From Sinomonas sp. R1AF57 (lineage in GTDB: Bacteria > Actinomycetota > Actinomycetes > Actinomycetales > Micrococcaceae), in NCBI RefSeq assembly GCF_002224485.1, contig NZ_CP022463.1, forward strand, positions 3,874,808-3,938,807: 64,000 bases of DNA. The letters are read 5' to 3'. The notes under the pieces are model-generated. The model was not told the DNA's origin. It saw only the letters and a list, made by a program, of their open reading frames with translations, and did not search any database. This document shows, in pieces, positions 40,922-49,879 of this stretch (the stretch's first letter is position 1; every line of letters begins with the position of its first letter). The position numbers and the translations under genes are program-made.

Positions 40922-42519
40922 GCCCGCCCCGCCGGCGACGCGAGCCGGCGGGAAGCCCACAGCTCGAGGTGAAGCAGCGCGATGGTGGAGTGCGCAGGCT
41001 GGCTGAAGTCCAGACCCGTCAACCGGCTCGCCTTCGCCACCCGGTAGTACACCGTGTTCCTGTGGAGGTTCAGCCGCCTTCCGCACTCGCCCACATCCAG
41101 CCCGGAGTCCAGATAGCCCCGCAGCGTCCGCGCCAGTTCCTCCTCCTCGAGGCACAGCCGGGTCAGCGCGCGGTGGCGGAACGGCGACGCGTCAAGCCCC
41201 CGGACGACCTCGTCCAGGATGATCTCCGCCTCGAAGTCATCCAGCGTCGCGACCTGCTGGCTGCCGTCAACGCGCATGGCCCGCAGCAGGGCTGCCGTCT
41301 CCACGCTGGTGGAGCGGAGCGCGGTCAGGGTGGGCGCTACCTCGCCAACGGCGACGTGGACCTTCAGGCCCAGGTGCTCGCGGGCGTCCTTCACCACGGC
41401 GTCCGCGAGGACGCGGAGCGCGGCCCCAGGGCTGTCGGACCGCAGGTCGGGCACGATCACCGCAGTCTGGCCCTGGTGCTGGCCCACCACCGCTGAGTCC
41501 TTGAACGCCGCCGCGCGGATGGAGGCAAGGTTCGCCAGCTCGCCGTGCTTGAGCTCTGCATCCGCTGACCGCTGGTCCTCGTGGGAGAGCCCCACGAGGA
41601 GGAGGCAGGCGGGGCGCTCTGGGTCGATCCGCGAGAACTGCGCGCTCGCGGTCGCCTCGTCCGGTGTGGAGAGGAGTCGCGCGATGGCGTCTTCCCTGAG
41701 GTGGACGGACTGCTGGTTCCGGTGCCTCACGAGCTCTGCCGCCGCCCGGCGCGCCGCGCCGACGAGCACCGCGTCGACGCCCGGAGCGAATCCTGATCCC
41801 GTCTCCTGGAGCCAGATGTAGCCGAGCACGCGTTCCCCGGCGAAGATCGCCACGGCAGCCCGCTCCTTGAGCGCATCCTCCTGCCGCTCGGGCACACGCA
41901 CCACGCCACGGCTGCGGTGCAGCTCCCGGTAGGCGCCGAGGTCCTTGAGCAGCGCCTCGTACTTCCGGGGGCCTCGACGGCTCAGGATGGAGGCCCTCCG
42001 GAGCTCGTCGAGGTCGTTGCCCACAGTCGAATAGGCCAGGACCTTGTTGGCCGCGTCCTCGATGACCACATGGCTTGAGGTCATCTTCGCGGTGGTCTGG
42101 GCGATGGCGAACAGATCTTCCTGGATCAGCGCCAGGACATCGCTGTGGTAGTCGGTGGTCTGGATGCGGCCGTTGGCGACGGACAGGAAGGTGTCCCAGC
42201 CGCTGGACGGCTCGACCAGAAACAGCCCGACGCCGGCAGCCCGGAGGAGTTCCTCGATCTCGAGCGCTTCCCCGGCCGTGCCCTTGACGGCGACGGCGAC
42301 GGGCCGGCTCTGGGCAAGCCGCCGCACCATGGGCAGGGCCGCCCTGCCCCGGACTCCCATGAGGCACACCAGGGCGCCCGCAACGTCACGATCCGTCTCC
42401 TCAGAGTCGAGGATTAGAGCCTGCGCAACCGGGGAGTCGGTGGGGCTGGGCCGGCTGATGAGCCTGCACAGGCTCGCCGGAAGGTCTTCCAAGATGTCGT
42501 CGACGGTGACTGATCCCAC
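40918..42519 (-). CDS. PucR-family transcriptional regulator
   Basis: The 533-residue protein has the N-terminal PucR/purine-catabolism-like domain, a central GGDEF-like domain (LLLVGLSHEDQ ...) and the C-terminal PucR helix-turn-helix (LDVGECGRRLNLHRNTVYYR). Coupling to glutaminase suggests it controls glutamine or nitrogen use. The 215-bp gap upstream holds its promoter and the putA terminator. Confidence 0.88.
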   Translation of the reverse strand: MGSVTVDDILEDLPASLCRLISRPSPTDSPVAQALILDSEETDRDVAGALVCLMGVRGRAALPMVRRLAQSRPVAVAVKGTAGEALEIEELLRAAGVGLFLVEPSSGWDTFLSVANGRIQTTDYHSDVLALIQEDLFAIAQTTAKMTSSHVVIEDAANKVLAYSTVGNDLDELRRASILSRRGPRKYEALLKDLGAYRELHRSRGVVRVPERQEDALKERAAVAIFAGERVLGYIWLQETGSGFAPGVDAVLVGAARRAAAELVRHRNQQSVHLREDAIARLLSTPDEATASAQFSRIDPERPACLLLVGLSHEDQRSADAELKHGELANLASIRAAAFKDSAVVGQHQGQTAVIVPDLRSDSPGAALRVLADAVVKDAREHLGLKVHVAVGEVAPTLTALRSTSVETAALLRAMRVDGSQQVATLDDFEAEIILDEVVRGLDASPFRHRALTRLCLEEEELARTLRGYLDSGLDVGECGRRLNLHRNTVYYRVAKASRLTGLDFSQPAHSTIALLHLELWASRRLASPAGRA

Positions 42520-42675
42520 GCTGGTCCTTCATTGCCTCGGCGGCACGACGCCCCGTTGCGCCGTCCACAGTTCATGGTAGGGACGCTGAGAGGGACCCGT
42601 TTTGTGCGCGGCGCCCTCATGCGCTCCGATTATTGGACGGCTGCCCAAACCTAGGGGGCCGGGGCCCACGTGCTC

Positions 42676-42709
42676 GAGGCCGGCGCCGCCAGAGCGGAAC
42701 GCCGGCCTC
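42676..42709 (-). terminator. putA terminator
   Basis: GAGGCCGGCG (42676-42685) and CGCCGGCCTC (42700-42709) are perfect 10-bp arms with a 14-nt loop, 26 bp after the putA stop. Confidence 0.65.
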
Positions 42710-42734
42710 AAGCTCTCCTGAGCTGGGGAAGGTG

Positions 42735-45700
42735 TTAGACCCGGGCGCCGAGGGCCACGGGATTCGGGTTCCCGAAGCGGTGCGCGGTGATGGACACGGC
42801 CTGCTCATGCAGGAACGGCAGCATCTCGACCCGCCCCGCGGAGACCACGGGGTGCGCGTACACCGCGATGTCCGGCGTGCCTCCTACCGCGTCGGCGAGG
42901 GCGCGCACGGCGGAGGCCGCGGCATCGCCCGTGCCGGCGATGAGCCGCACACGGCCGGACCCGAGGGCCGCGACCCTGCGTAGCCACGCCGCAGAGTCCT
43001 CGACCGTCACGCCGACCCGGTGCCGGCGCAGGACGTCGGCGGTGGTGCCGGGAAGCCCGACGGCGGTGCTCACCGTCACGCGCGCCCTGGCCGCGAGCCC
43101 GGCAGCGGCCACGCGCAGGAGCTCGGCGACGCCGTGGCCCGAGGTCCCGGCCTCGAAGCGGACGGTCACGGGCAGCGGCCGGTAGCGGAACACGTTGCGC
43201 TCGCAGGCCAGGCCGGAGACGTCCTTCGACACCCCGAACTCCGAGGCCCACGCCGCGGCGTCGGAGCCGAGCGCGGAAGCCAGCCACGCGGCGTCGTGCG
43301 CGGGGAGAGCAGCGCTCGCTGCGGCGAGCAGCTCCCCGGCCGCCCCGCCGACCCGGGCGCCGCCGGCCACGGGCGCGTCCTCCCACGAGCCGAGGCCGAC
43401 GAGGTAGTTGGGCCCACCGGCCTTCGTCCCGGCGCCCACGGCGGACTTCTTCCACCCGCCGAACGGCTGCCGCTGCACGATCGCGCCGGTGATGCCGCGG
43501 TTCACGTAGAGGTTGCCGGCCTGGATGTGCTCGAGCCAGTAGTCCAGCTCGGCCGGGTCGAGGGAGTGCAGGCCCGAGGTGAGGCCGTACTCGATCTGGT
43601 TGACCAGGGCCACGGCCTCCTCGAGGGTCTCGGCGGTCATGACGCCGAGAACCGGACCGAAGTACTCGGTGAGGTGGTACTCGGAGCCGGGCTGGACGCC
43701 GACACGCACGCCGGGGCTCCACAGCTTGCCGGACCCGTCGAGCTGGCGGGGCTCGAGCGCCCAGCTCTCGCCCTCGCCGAGCACCGTCAGGCCGCGGCGC
43801 AGCTTCTCGCCGGGCGCCTCGATGACCGGGCCCATCTGGGTGCGCGCGTCCCACGGGTACCCGACGTGGAGGGACTGGACGGCGTCGAGGAGCTGGTTGC
43901 GGAACCGCCTGGAGGTGGCGACGGACCCGACCAGCACCACGAGGGAGGCCGCCGAGCACTTCTGGCCGGCGTGCCCGAACGCGGAGTAGGCGACGTCCTT
44001 CGCAGCGAGGTCGAGGTCCGCGGACGGGGTCACGATGATCGCGTTCTTGCCCGAGGTCTCGGCCAGGAGCGGCAGGTCCGGGCGGAAGGAGCGGAACAGC
44101 TGCGCGGTCTCGTACCCGCCGGTGAGGATGACGCGGTCCACGTCCGGGTGCGCCACGAGCTGGCGGCCGAGCTCGCGCCCTGGCTGTCCCTGCGGGAATT
44201 GGACGAGCTGGAGCGCCTCGCGGCCCACGCCCGTCTCCGGCCGCGTCTCGTCGAACGCCTCCCACAGCGCCTCGACCATCACGGCGCCGGAGCGGCGGGC
44301 CTGCTTGGCGGGCTTGATGATCACGGCGGTGCCCGCGGCGAGGGCCGCGAGCGTGGACCCGGCCGGGATCGCGACTGGGAAGTTCCACGGCGGGGTCACC
44401 ACGGTGAGGCGGCCCGGGACGAACGCCGCGCCGTCGACCTCGTCGAGCCCGCGGGCGAGCTGGGCGTAGTAGTGCGCGAAGTCGATCGCCTCGGAGACCT
44501 CGGGGTCGCCCTGGTCGAGCGTCTTGCCGGCCTCGCTGGCCATGACCTCGAGCAGCTCGGCGCGGCGGCGCTCGAGCGCGCGGCCGGCGGCGTCGAGCAC
44601 GACGGCGCGCTGGGCGCCGGTGAGGGCACCCCACCGCCCGCCGGCGGCCACCGCGGTGCGCACGACGGCGGCGAGCTCGCCCTCGGTGGAGAGCTCGGCG
44701 GCGTCGGCACTCGCCTGGCCGAGGTCCGAGGCCTGGGCGCGCTCGATGATGGCCCGGCCCCACGCGCGGTTGCCCGGGAGGTCCGGGTCCGTGTCGGGGG
44801 TGTTGGCGAAGCGGATCCCCGCCCCGCCCCCCGCCCCCGCCCCTCTGGGGGTCAGGTCCTGAAGGTCACCTGAGGTGACCCCCGGGAGGTGACCCCCAGA
44901 GGGGTGGCGGCGGTCCTGGATGCGGTGTGGGTGCGGCACCGTGCGGTGGCCGTCGGCGTCGGCGAACGGGGGCTCCCCCAGTGCGGTGAGGGAGGCGCGG
45001 AACCGCCTCTCCTCGCGCTCGAAGAGCGCTGCGCCGTTGGGGTCGTCCGACCCGAGGTCGAACACGGCGGACATGAAGTTGTCCTGGCTCGCCCCCTCCT
45101 CGAGGCGGCGGATGAGGTAGGCGATCGCGACGTCGAACTCGCCCGGGTGCACCACCGGCGTGTAGAGGAGGAGGTGGCCCACGTCCTTCAGGACGGCCTG
45201 TGCTTGGGCGGAGGCCATGCCGAGGAGCATCTCGAACTCGACCTGGCCTGCGCCGTCGCGGACCCCGAGGTCCACGCCGCGCGCCTTCGCGAGCAGCCAC
45301 GCGAGGGCGATGTCGAAGAGGTTGTGCCCCGCGATCCCGACGCGCACGGCGGCGAGTCGGTCCGAGTGGAGGGCGTAGTCGAGGACGGCCTTGTAGGACG
45401 TGTCGGACTCCTGCTTGGAATGCCACGTGGCGACCGGCCAGCCGTGGATCTCCGCGTCGACGTGCTCCATGGGCAGGTTCGCACCCTTGACCACGCGGAC
45501 CTTGATCGGCGCACCGCCGGCGGCGATGCGGCGGGCGGCCCATTCCTGGAGGTGCATCATCGCGCCGAGGGCGTCGGGCAGGTAGGCCTGGAGCACGATC
45601 CCGGCCTCGAGGCCGCGGAACTCGGCACGGTCGAGGAGGCGCGTGAAGACCGCGATCGTAAGGTCGAGGTCCTTGTACTCCTCCATGTCGAGGTTGATGA

Positions 45701-46397
45701 ACTTGGGCTTGCCCTCGGCGCAGCTGTCCGCGGCGAGGCGGTAGAGCGGGGCGAGGCGCTCGGTGATGTGGTCCACGGCCTCGTCGAAGGCCCAGTGGTT
45801 GTGCGGTGCGACGGTCGAGGAGACCTTGATGGAGACGTAGTCGACGTCGTCGCGGGAGAGCAGGCGGCGCGTGCCCTCGAGCCGGCGTTCCGCCTCGCCC
45901 TCGCCGAGGATGGCCTCGCCGAGGAGGTTGACGTTGAGGCGGATGCCGGGCTTGCGGATCTTGGCGATCGCGGGCCCGAGCTTCGCGTCCGAGGCGTCGA
46001 CGATGAGGTGGCCGACCATCTCGCGCAGCACGCGGCGGGCGATCGGGACGACGACGCCGGGCATCATCGGGGCGAGCGAGCCTCCGAGGGCCACGGCCCG
46101 GCGCATGTACCACGGGAGGAATCCCGGGACCTTGGGGGCGATGGCCCGCAGGTTCCGGGCCGCGACGGAGAGGTCCTCGGGGCGCACGACGCCGTCCACG
46201 AACCCCACCGTGAACGCGAGGCCGTTCGGGTCCTTGAGGACGCCCGCGAGCTGCGCGGCGGAGGCATCCACCGGAAGCTTCGCAGCTTCGTCGAGCCAGG
46301 TGCGCACCTGGGCGACGGCGGCGTCGGCGAGGTCCTGCGGACGGATGGGGGCGGCCGCTGCCGGCGGCGGGGTGGTGAAGGCGCTCGTGGAGCTCAT
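42735..46397 (-). CDS. putA: Bifunctional proline dehydrogenase / glutamate-semialdehyde dehydrogenase
   Basis: The 1220-residue protein joins an N-terminal FAD proline-dehydrogenase barrel (about 15-480) to a C-terminal NAD aldehyde dehydrogenase with Cys814 in GQKCSAAS. It converts proline to glutamate in two steps with channelled P5C. ATG 46397 fits the family N-terminus; the open frame runs on upstream without support. Residues about 488-520 are an atypical His/Pro/Gly-rich linker whose DNA is a long palindrome (44840-44904). No DNA-binding domain, so control falls to the divergent LysR protein. Confidence 0.93.
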   Translation of the reverse strand: MSSTSAFTTPPPAAAAPIRPQDLADAAVAQVRTWLDEAAKLPVDASAAQLAGVLKDPNGLAFTVGFVDGVVRPEDLSVAARNLRAIAPKVPGFLPWYMRRAVALGGSLAPMMPGVVVPIARRVLREMVGHLIVDASDAKLGPAIAKIRKPGIRLNVNLLGEAILGEGEAERRLEGTRRLLSRDDVDYVSIKVSSTVAPHNHWAFDEAVDHITERLAPLYRLAADSCAEGKPKFINLDMEEYKDLDLTIAVFTRLLDRAEFRGLEAGIVLQAYLPDALGAMMHLQEWAARRIAAGGAPIKVRVVKGANLPMEHVDAEIHGWPVATWHSKQESDTSYKAVLDYALHSDRLAAVRVGIAGHNLFDIALAWLLAKARGVDLGVRDGAGQVEFEMLLGMASAQAQAVLKDVGHLLLYTPVVHPGEFDVAIAYLIRRLEEGASQDNFMSAVFDLGSDDPNGAALFEREERRFRASLTALGEPPFADADGHRTVPHPHRIQDRRHPSGGHLPGVTSGDLQDLTPRGAGAGGGAGIRFANTPDTDPDLPGNRAWGRAIIERAQASDLGQASADAAELSTEGELAAVVRTAVAAGGRWGALTGAQRAVVLDAAGRALERRRAELLEVMASEAGKTLDQGDPEVSEAIDFAHYYAQLARGLDEVDGAAFVPGRLTVVTPPWNFPVAIPAGSTLAALAAGTAVIIKPAKQARRSGAVMVEALWEAFDETRPETGVGREALQLVQFPQGQPGRELGRQLVAHPDVDRVILTGGYETAQLFRSFRPDLPLLAETSGKNAIIVTPSADLDLAAKDVAYSAFGHAGQKCSAASLVVLVGSVATSRRFRNQLLDAVQSLHVGYPWDARTQMGPVIEAPGEKLRRGLTVLGEGESWALEPRQLDGSGKLWSPGVRVGVQPGSEYHLTEYFGPVLGVMTAETLEEAVALVNQIEYGLTSGLHSLDPAELDYWLEHIQAGNLYVNRGITGAIVQRQPFGGWKKSAVGAGTKAGGPNYLVGLGSWEDAPVAGGARVGGAAGELLAAASAALPAHDAAWLASALGSDAAAWASEFGVSKDVSGLACERNVFRYRPLPVTVRFEAGTSGHGVAELLRVAAAGLAARARVTVSTAVGLPGTTADVLRRHRVGVTVEDSAAWLRRVAALGSGRVRLIAGTGDAAASAVRALADAVGGTPDIAVYAHPVVSAGRVEMLPFLHEQAVSITAHRFGNPNPVALGARV
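44840..44904. repeat. Palindrome inserted in the putA linker
   Basis: CCCCTCTGGGGGTCA (44840-44854) pairs exactly with 44890-44904. Inside, GGTCACC-TGA-GGTGACC is a second hairpin. The core TCTGGGGGTCA occurs twice more at 39096-39120, so this is a mobile-looking repeat translated in frame. Confidence 0.65.
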
Positions 46398-46477
46398 TGC
46401 GGCGGTCCTGTCTGGTGCTCGAGGGGTCGGAGGGCGGCCCACGGGAGGGGCGTGCTGGCTCCAGTATGTGACGGCCC

Positions 46478-46505
46478 TTACGGAAGCAAAAGCGATCTTT
46501 CGTAA
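46478..46505. promoter_or_regulatory. putA/LysR divergent operator
   Basis: TTACGGAAG (46478-46486) and CTTTCGTAA (46497-46505) are inverted with one mismatch and a 10-nt spacer, in the AT-rich part of the 150-bp gap between putA and the LysR gene. Confidence 0.6.
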
Positions 46506-46547
46506 TGGATAATGGTGAGCAGAAGTGAATGATCCGGAAGGTTTCCC

Positions 46548-47468
46548 ATGCTCGAAATCCGCCGGCTGAGGCTGCTGCGGGAGCTGAGCATCCGCGGTAC
46601 GCTGGCCGAGGTCGCCGAGGCCCTCGCCTACAGCCCGTCCTCGGTGTCCCAGCAGCTCGCCCTCCTCGAGAAGGAGACGGGCGTCGAGCTCCTGCGCAAG
46701 TCCGGGCGGGGGGTGCTCCTGACCCCGCAGGCCCAGGTCCTCGTGGCGCACACGGAGGAGCTCCTCGACTCGTTCGAGCGCACGGAGGCGGCGCTCGCCG
46801 CGAGCCAGAGCGAGGTCAGCGGAACCGTGCGGCTTGCCGTGTTCCAGACGGCCGCGCTCGCGCTCATGCCCGCGGCCCTGCGGACGCTGCGGCAGCAGCA
46901 CCCGGCGCTGCGCGTGGAGATGGTCCAGCACGAGCCCGAGACCGCCCTGCGTGAGACGTGGGCGCGCAGCTTCGACCTCGTCGTCGCCGAGCAGTACCCG
47001 CACCACGCGGCGCCCCACTACGAGGGCCTCGACCGCCAGGGCCTGACCCGGGACGCCATCCGCCTCGCGCTGCCGCCGAGCGGCTCCGGGGCCGAGTTCG
47101 ACGCCGTCCGGCGGCTCCCCGACGCCGCGCGCGTGCCGTGGGTCATGGAACCCCGCGGCGCGGCGTCGCGCCACTGGGCGGAGCAGGCCTGCCGGTCCGC
47201 AGGATTCGAGCCCGACGTCCGCTACGAGACGGCCGACCTCCAGGCGCACGTGCGGCTCGTCGAGTCGGGCAACGCCGTAGCCCTGCTGCCGGACCTGGTG
47301 TGGGTGGGGAGGACGCCAGCTGCCCGCCTCGTGATGCTCGAGGGCACGCCCCAGCGGACCGTGTTCACGGCCATGCGGTCCTCGAGCTCGCAGCATCCCG
47401 TGATGCTCGCCGTCCGCCGCGCGCTCGAGGAGACGGCGCACCGCCTCGCCGGGCCGCCGGCCACGTGA
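46548..47468 (+). CDS. LysR-family regulator of proline catabolism
   Basis: The 306-residue protein has an N-terminal winged helix (LAEVAEALAYSPSSVSQQLALLE) and a full LysR effector domain. It is divergent from putA and next to putP, so proline-responsive activation of both is likely. A good inverted repeat lies between. GGAAGG precedes the ATG. Confidence 0.88.
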   Translation: MLEIRRLRLLRELSIRGTLAEVAEALAYSPSSVSQQLALLEKETGVELLRKSGRGVLLTPQAQVLVAHTEELLDSFERTEAALAASQSEVSGTVRLAVFQTAALALMPAALRTLRQQHPALRVEMVQHEPETALRETWARSFDLVVAEQYPHHAAPHYEGLDRQGLTRDAIRLALPPSGSGAEFDAVRRLPDAARVPWVMEPRGAASRHWAEQACRSAGFEPDVRYETADLQAHVRLVESGNAVALLPDLVWVGRTPAARLVMLEGTPQRTVFTAMRSSSSQHPVMLAVRRALEETAHRLAGPPAT

Positions 47469-47584
47469 TCTGCATCTCAAACCGGTAACGGCGCCACGTG
47501 GCCCTGCGGCCGCTGCAACACTTGACCCTGTCCCCGGCGTCACGCACCCTGCGGCGCCATGCCATCCGGAGGAAGACATACAGC

Positions 47585-49105
47585 ATGACTGAGCAGACCT
47601 TCCAGCTGATTGCCATCGCGGTGTACCTCGCCGCGATGCTGGGCATCGGCTACTACGCCTACCGTCGGACGACGAGCATCGACGGCTACATGCTCGCCGA
47701 GCGCGGCCTCCGCCCCTCGGTCGCCGCCCTGTCCGCCAACGCGGCGGACATGTCCGGATGGCTCCTCATGGGCCTGCCGGGCGCGATCTACGCCTCGGGG
47801 CTGATCGAGGCGTGGATTGCCATCGGCCTGACGGTCGGCGCGTGGCTCAACTGGAAGTTCGTCGCCCCCCGGCTGCGGGCGTACACCGAGATCTCGGACA
47901 ACGCGATCACCATCCCGAGCTTCTTCGAGAAGCGCCTCAAGGACCACTCGCATCTGCTGAGGATCGCCGCCGCCCTCGTGATCCTGGTCTTCTTCACCTT
48001 CTATGTCTCCTCCGGCATGGTCGCCGCGGGCAAGTTCTTCGTGAGCTCGTTCGGCTGGCCCTACCTGACCGGGATGCTCGTCGTCGCCGGCATCACCCTC
48101 CTGTACACGCTCTTCGGCGGCTTCCTCGGCGCGACCCTCACCGATGTCGCCCAGGGCCTGCTCATGTTCGTGGCGCTCATCGCCGTGCCGATCGTCGTCG
48201 TGCTCAACATGGGCGACCTCGGCGGGGCCGTGACGACGATGCAGTCCGTCAACCCCGAGGCGCTCGACCTCTTCGCCGGCCTCCAGGACAAGGGCGGCCT
48301 CCTCTGGGGCCTCGCGATCTTCTCGACCGCCGCGTGGGGGCTGGGCTACTTCGGCCAGCCGCACATCATCGTCCGCTTCATGGCGCTGCGCACCCCGGGC
48401 GAGGCGCGCATCGGCCGCCGCGTCAGCACCACGTGGATGGTCCTCACCGCGCTGGGCGCGATCGGCACGGCCCTCATCGGCATCGCCTACTTCGCCGGCA
48501 GCCCTGAGCGCGCGCTCAAGGACCCGGAGACGGTGTTCCTCATCCTGAGCCAGATCTTCTTCCACCCGTTCGTCGCGGGCCTCGTCCTCGCTGCGGTCCT
48601 CGCCGCCATCATGTCCACGATGTCGAGCCAGCTCATCGTCTGCTCGTCCGCGCTCGTCGAGGACCTGTACAACATCGTGGGCCGCACGGCGTCCCCCAAG
48701 GCCCAGCTGGCCCTAGGCCGGCTCGGCGTCCTGGTGGTCGCGCTCGTCGCCGGCCTCCTGGCCCTCGACTCCGACTCGAAGATCCTGGACCTCGTCTCCT
48801 TCGCCTGGGCCGGGTTCGGCGCCGCCTTCGGCCCGATCGTCCTGCTCAGCCTGTACTGGCGCCGCCTGACCGCGGCCGGTGCGTTCGCAGGCCTCGTCAC
48901 GGGCGCTGTGACGGTGTTCGTGTGGGGCAACATCGCGGTCCTGCACAAGGCGATGTACGAGATCGTCCCGGGCTTCCTGCTCAACATCCTCGTCGCCGTG
49001 GTCGTCTCGCGGCTCACCCGGCCGCACGAGGACGTGGACGCCGAGTTCGAGGCCATGGAGCGCGAGGTGGGCGTCAAGGACGCCGCCGCAGCCGCTGCCC
49101 GCTGA
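47585..49105 (+). CDS. putP: Sodium/proline symporter
   Basis: The 506-residue SSS-family protein has about 13 helices. NAADMSGWLLMGLPGAIYASG and STAAWGLGYFGQPHIIVRFMA are hallmark PutP segments. It takes up proline with Na+ for PutA. GGAGGAAG is placed well before ATG 47585. A 26-bp-arm hairpin follows. Confidence 0.94.
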   Translation: MTEQTFQLIAIAVYLAAMLGIGYYAYRRTTSIDGYMLAERGLRPSVAALSANAADMSGWLLMGLPGAIYASGLIEAWIAIGLTVGAWLNWKFVAPRLRAYTEISDNAITIPSFFEKRLKDHSHLLRIAAALVILVFFTFYVSSGMVAAGKFFVSSFGWPYLTGMLVVAGITLLYTLFGGFLGATLTDVAQGLLMFVALIAVPIVVVLNMGDLGGAVTTMQSVNPEALDLFAGLQDKGGLLWGLAIFSTAAWGLGYFGQPHIIVRFMALRTPGEARIGRRVSTTWMVLTALGAIGTALIGIAYFAGSPERALKDPETVFLILSQIFFHPFVAGLVLAAVLAAIMSTMSSQLIVCSSALVEDLYNIVGRTASPKAQLALGRLGVLVVALVAGLLALDSDSKILDLVSFAWAGFGAAFGPIVLLSLYWRRLTAAGAFAGLVTGAVTVFVWGNIAVLHKAMYEIVPGFLLNILVAVVVSRLTRPHEDVDAEFEAMEREVGVKDAAAAAAR

Positions 49106-49121
49106 CGCGGCGGGAGCCCCG

Positions 49122-49178
49122 CACGCACGACGCCGGCCCGGTCGCCTGGGGGAGGCGACCGGGCCGGCGTCGTGCGTG
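49122..49178. terminator. putP/dps bidirectional terminator
   Basis: Perfect 26-bp arms (49122-49147, 49153-49178) with a 5-nt loop between convergent genes. The ends CGCACGAC/GTCGTGCG match the palindrome family; the inner part differs. Confidence 0.85.
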
Positions 49179-49202
49179 GGACCGTCGTGCGGGGCGCGAG
49201 GG

Positions 49203-49661
49203 CTACGCCTTCGTGGTCTTCATCTTCTCCGCGCCGATCATCCAGGAGAACTGCTCGAGCTGGAGGATGATCTGGTTGAGCTCGTCGGTCGTGGCGGGGT
49301 CCGCTTCCTCCACGGCGTCGTAGATGCCGCGCACGGTCGCGACGGTCTTGTCGAGGGCGGCGACGATGGCGTCCACCGCCTGGCCGGTCGTGATGAGGCC
49401 CTCCTCGGCGTCCGCGAGGGAGCTCGTCTTGGCGATGGTCTCCGAGCGCCCGTCCGGTACGGCGTGCAGCGCGCGCATGCGCTCGGCAATCGTGTCGGTG
49501 TGCAGGCGTGCCGCCGCGACCACCTCGTCGAGCTGGAGGTGCAGGTCGCGGAAGTTCGGGCCGACGATGTTCCAGTGGGCCTGCTTGCCGACGAGCGACA
49601 GGTCGATGAGGTCCACGAGCACGGCCTGCAGGCCCTTGGCGAGTTCCTCGGAAGCCTTCAT
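49203..49661 (-). CDS. dps: Dps-family DNA-binding ferritin-like protein
   Basis: The 152-residue protein has the ferroxidase ligands in KQAHWNIVGPNF, LHLQLDEV and DTIAERM, the Dps pattern. It forms dodecamers that store iron, consume peroxide and coat DNA. The short C-terminus ends in basic MKTTKA, a possible DNA contact. Upstream GGAAAGGAC is the ribosome site. Confidence 0.9.
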   Translation of the reverse strand: MKASEELAKGLQAVLVDLIDLSLVGKQAHWNIVGPNFRDLHLQLDEVVAAARLHTDTIAERMRALHAVPDGRSETIAKTSSLADAEEGLITTGQAVDAIVAALDKTVATVRGIYDAVEEADPATTDELNQIILQLEQFSWMIGAEKMKTTKA

Positions 49662-49815
49662 GGGTCAGTCCTTTCCCTCGGGGTTGTGCACTGTCCCTAC
49701 CCGGCCCGCCCGCCAGCCAAAAGTGAGGCGGGCTACCCTTGGGCTGGCCGGACGCGCCGCGAATTGTCGCCTATCCTCGGGTGTCGCCGGCTTCGACCCA
49801 CGCGGAGCCGACAAT

Positions 49816-49855
49816 TCCGCAGGGTTGGACGGGCGCGTCCGCAGGGTTGGACGGG
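49816..49855. repeat. Tandem 18-bp direct repeat
   Basis: TCCGCAGGGTTGGACGGG occurs at 49816-49833 and 49838-49855. It lies just after the stop of the Rel-like gene. An inverted pair GAATTGTCG (49761) and CGACAATTC (49809) flanks it. Role unknown. Confidence 0.5.
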
Positions 49856-49879
49856 GCCGGGCTGGCGGGGCCGCGCCGG

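Noticed and set aside
46398-47579. Upstream extension of putA to 1614 codons
   Set aside because: The added part is antisense to the LysR gene; the conserved PutA N-terminus starts at 46397.
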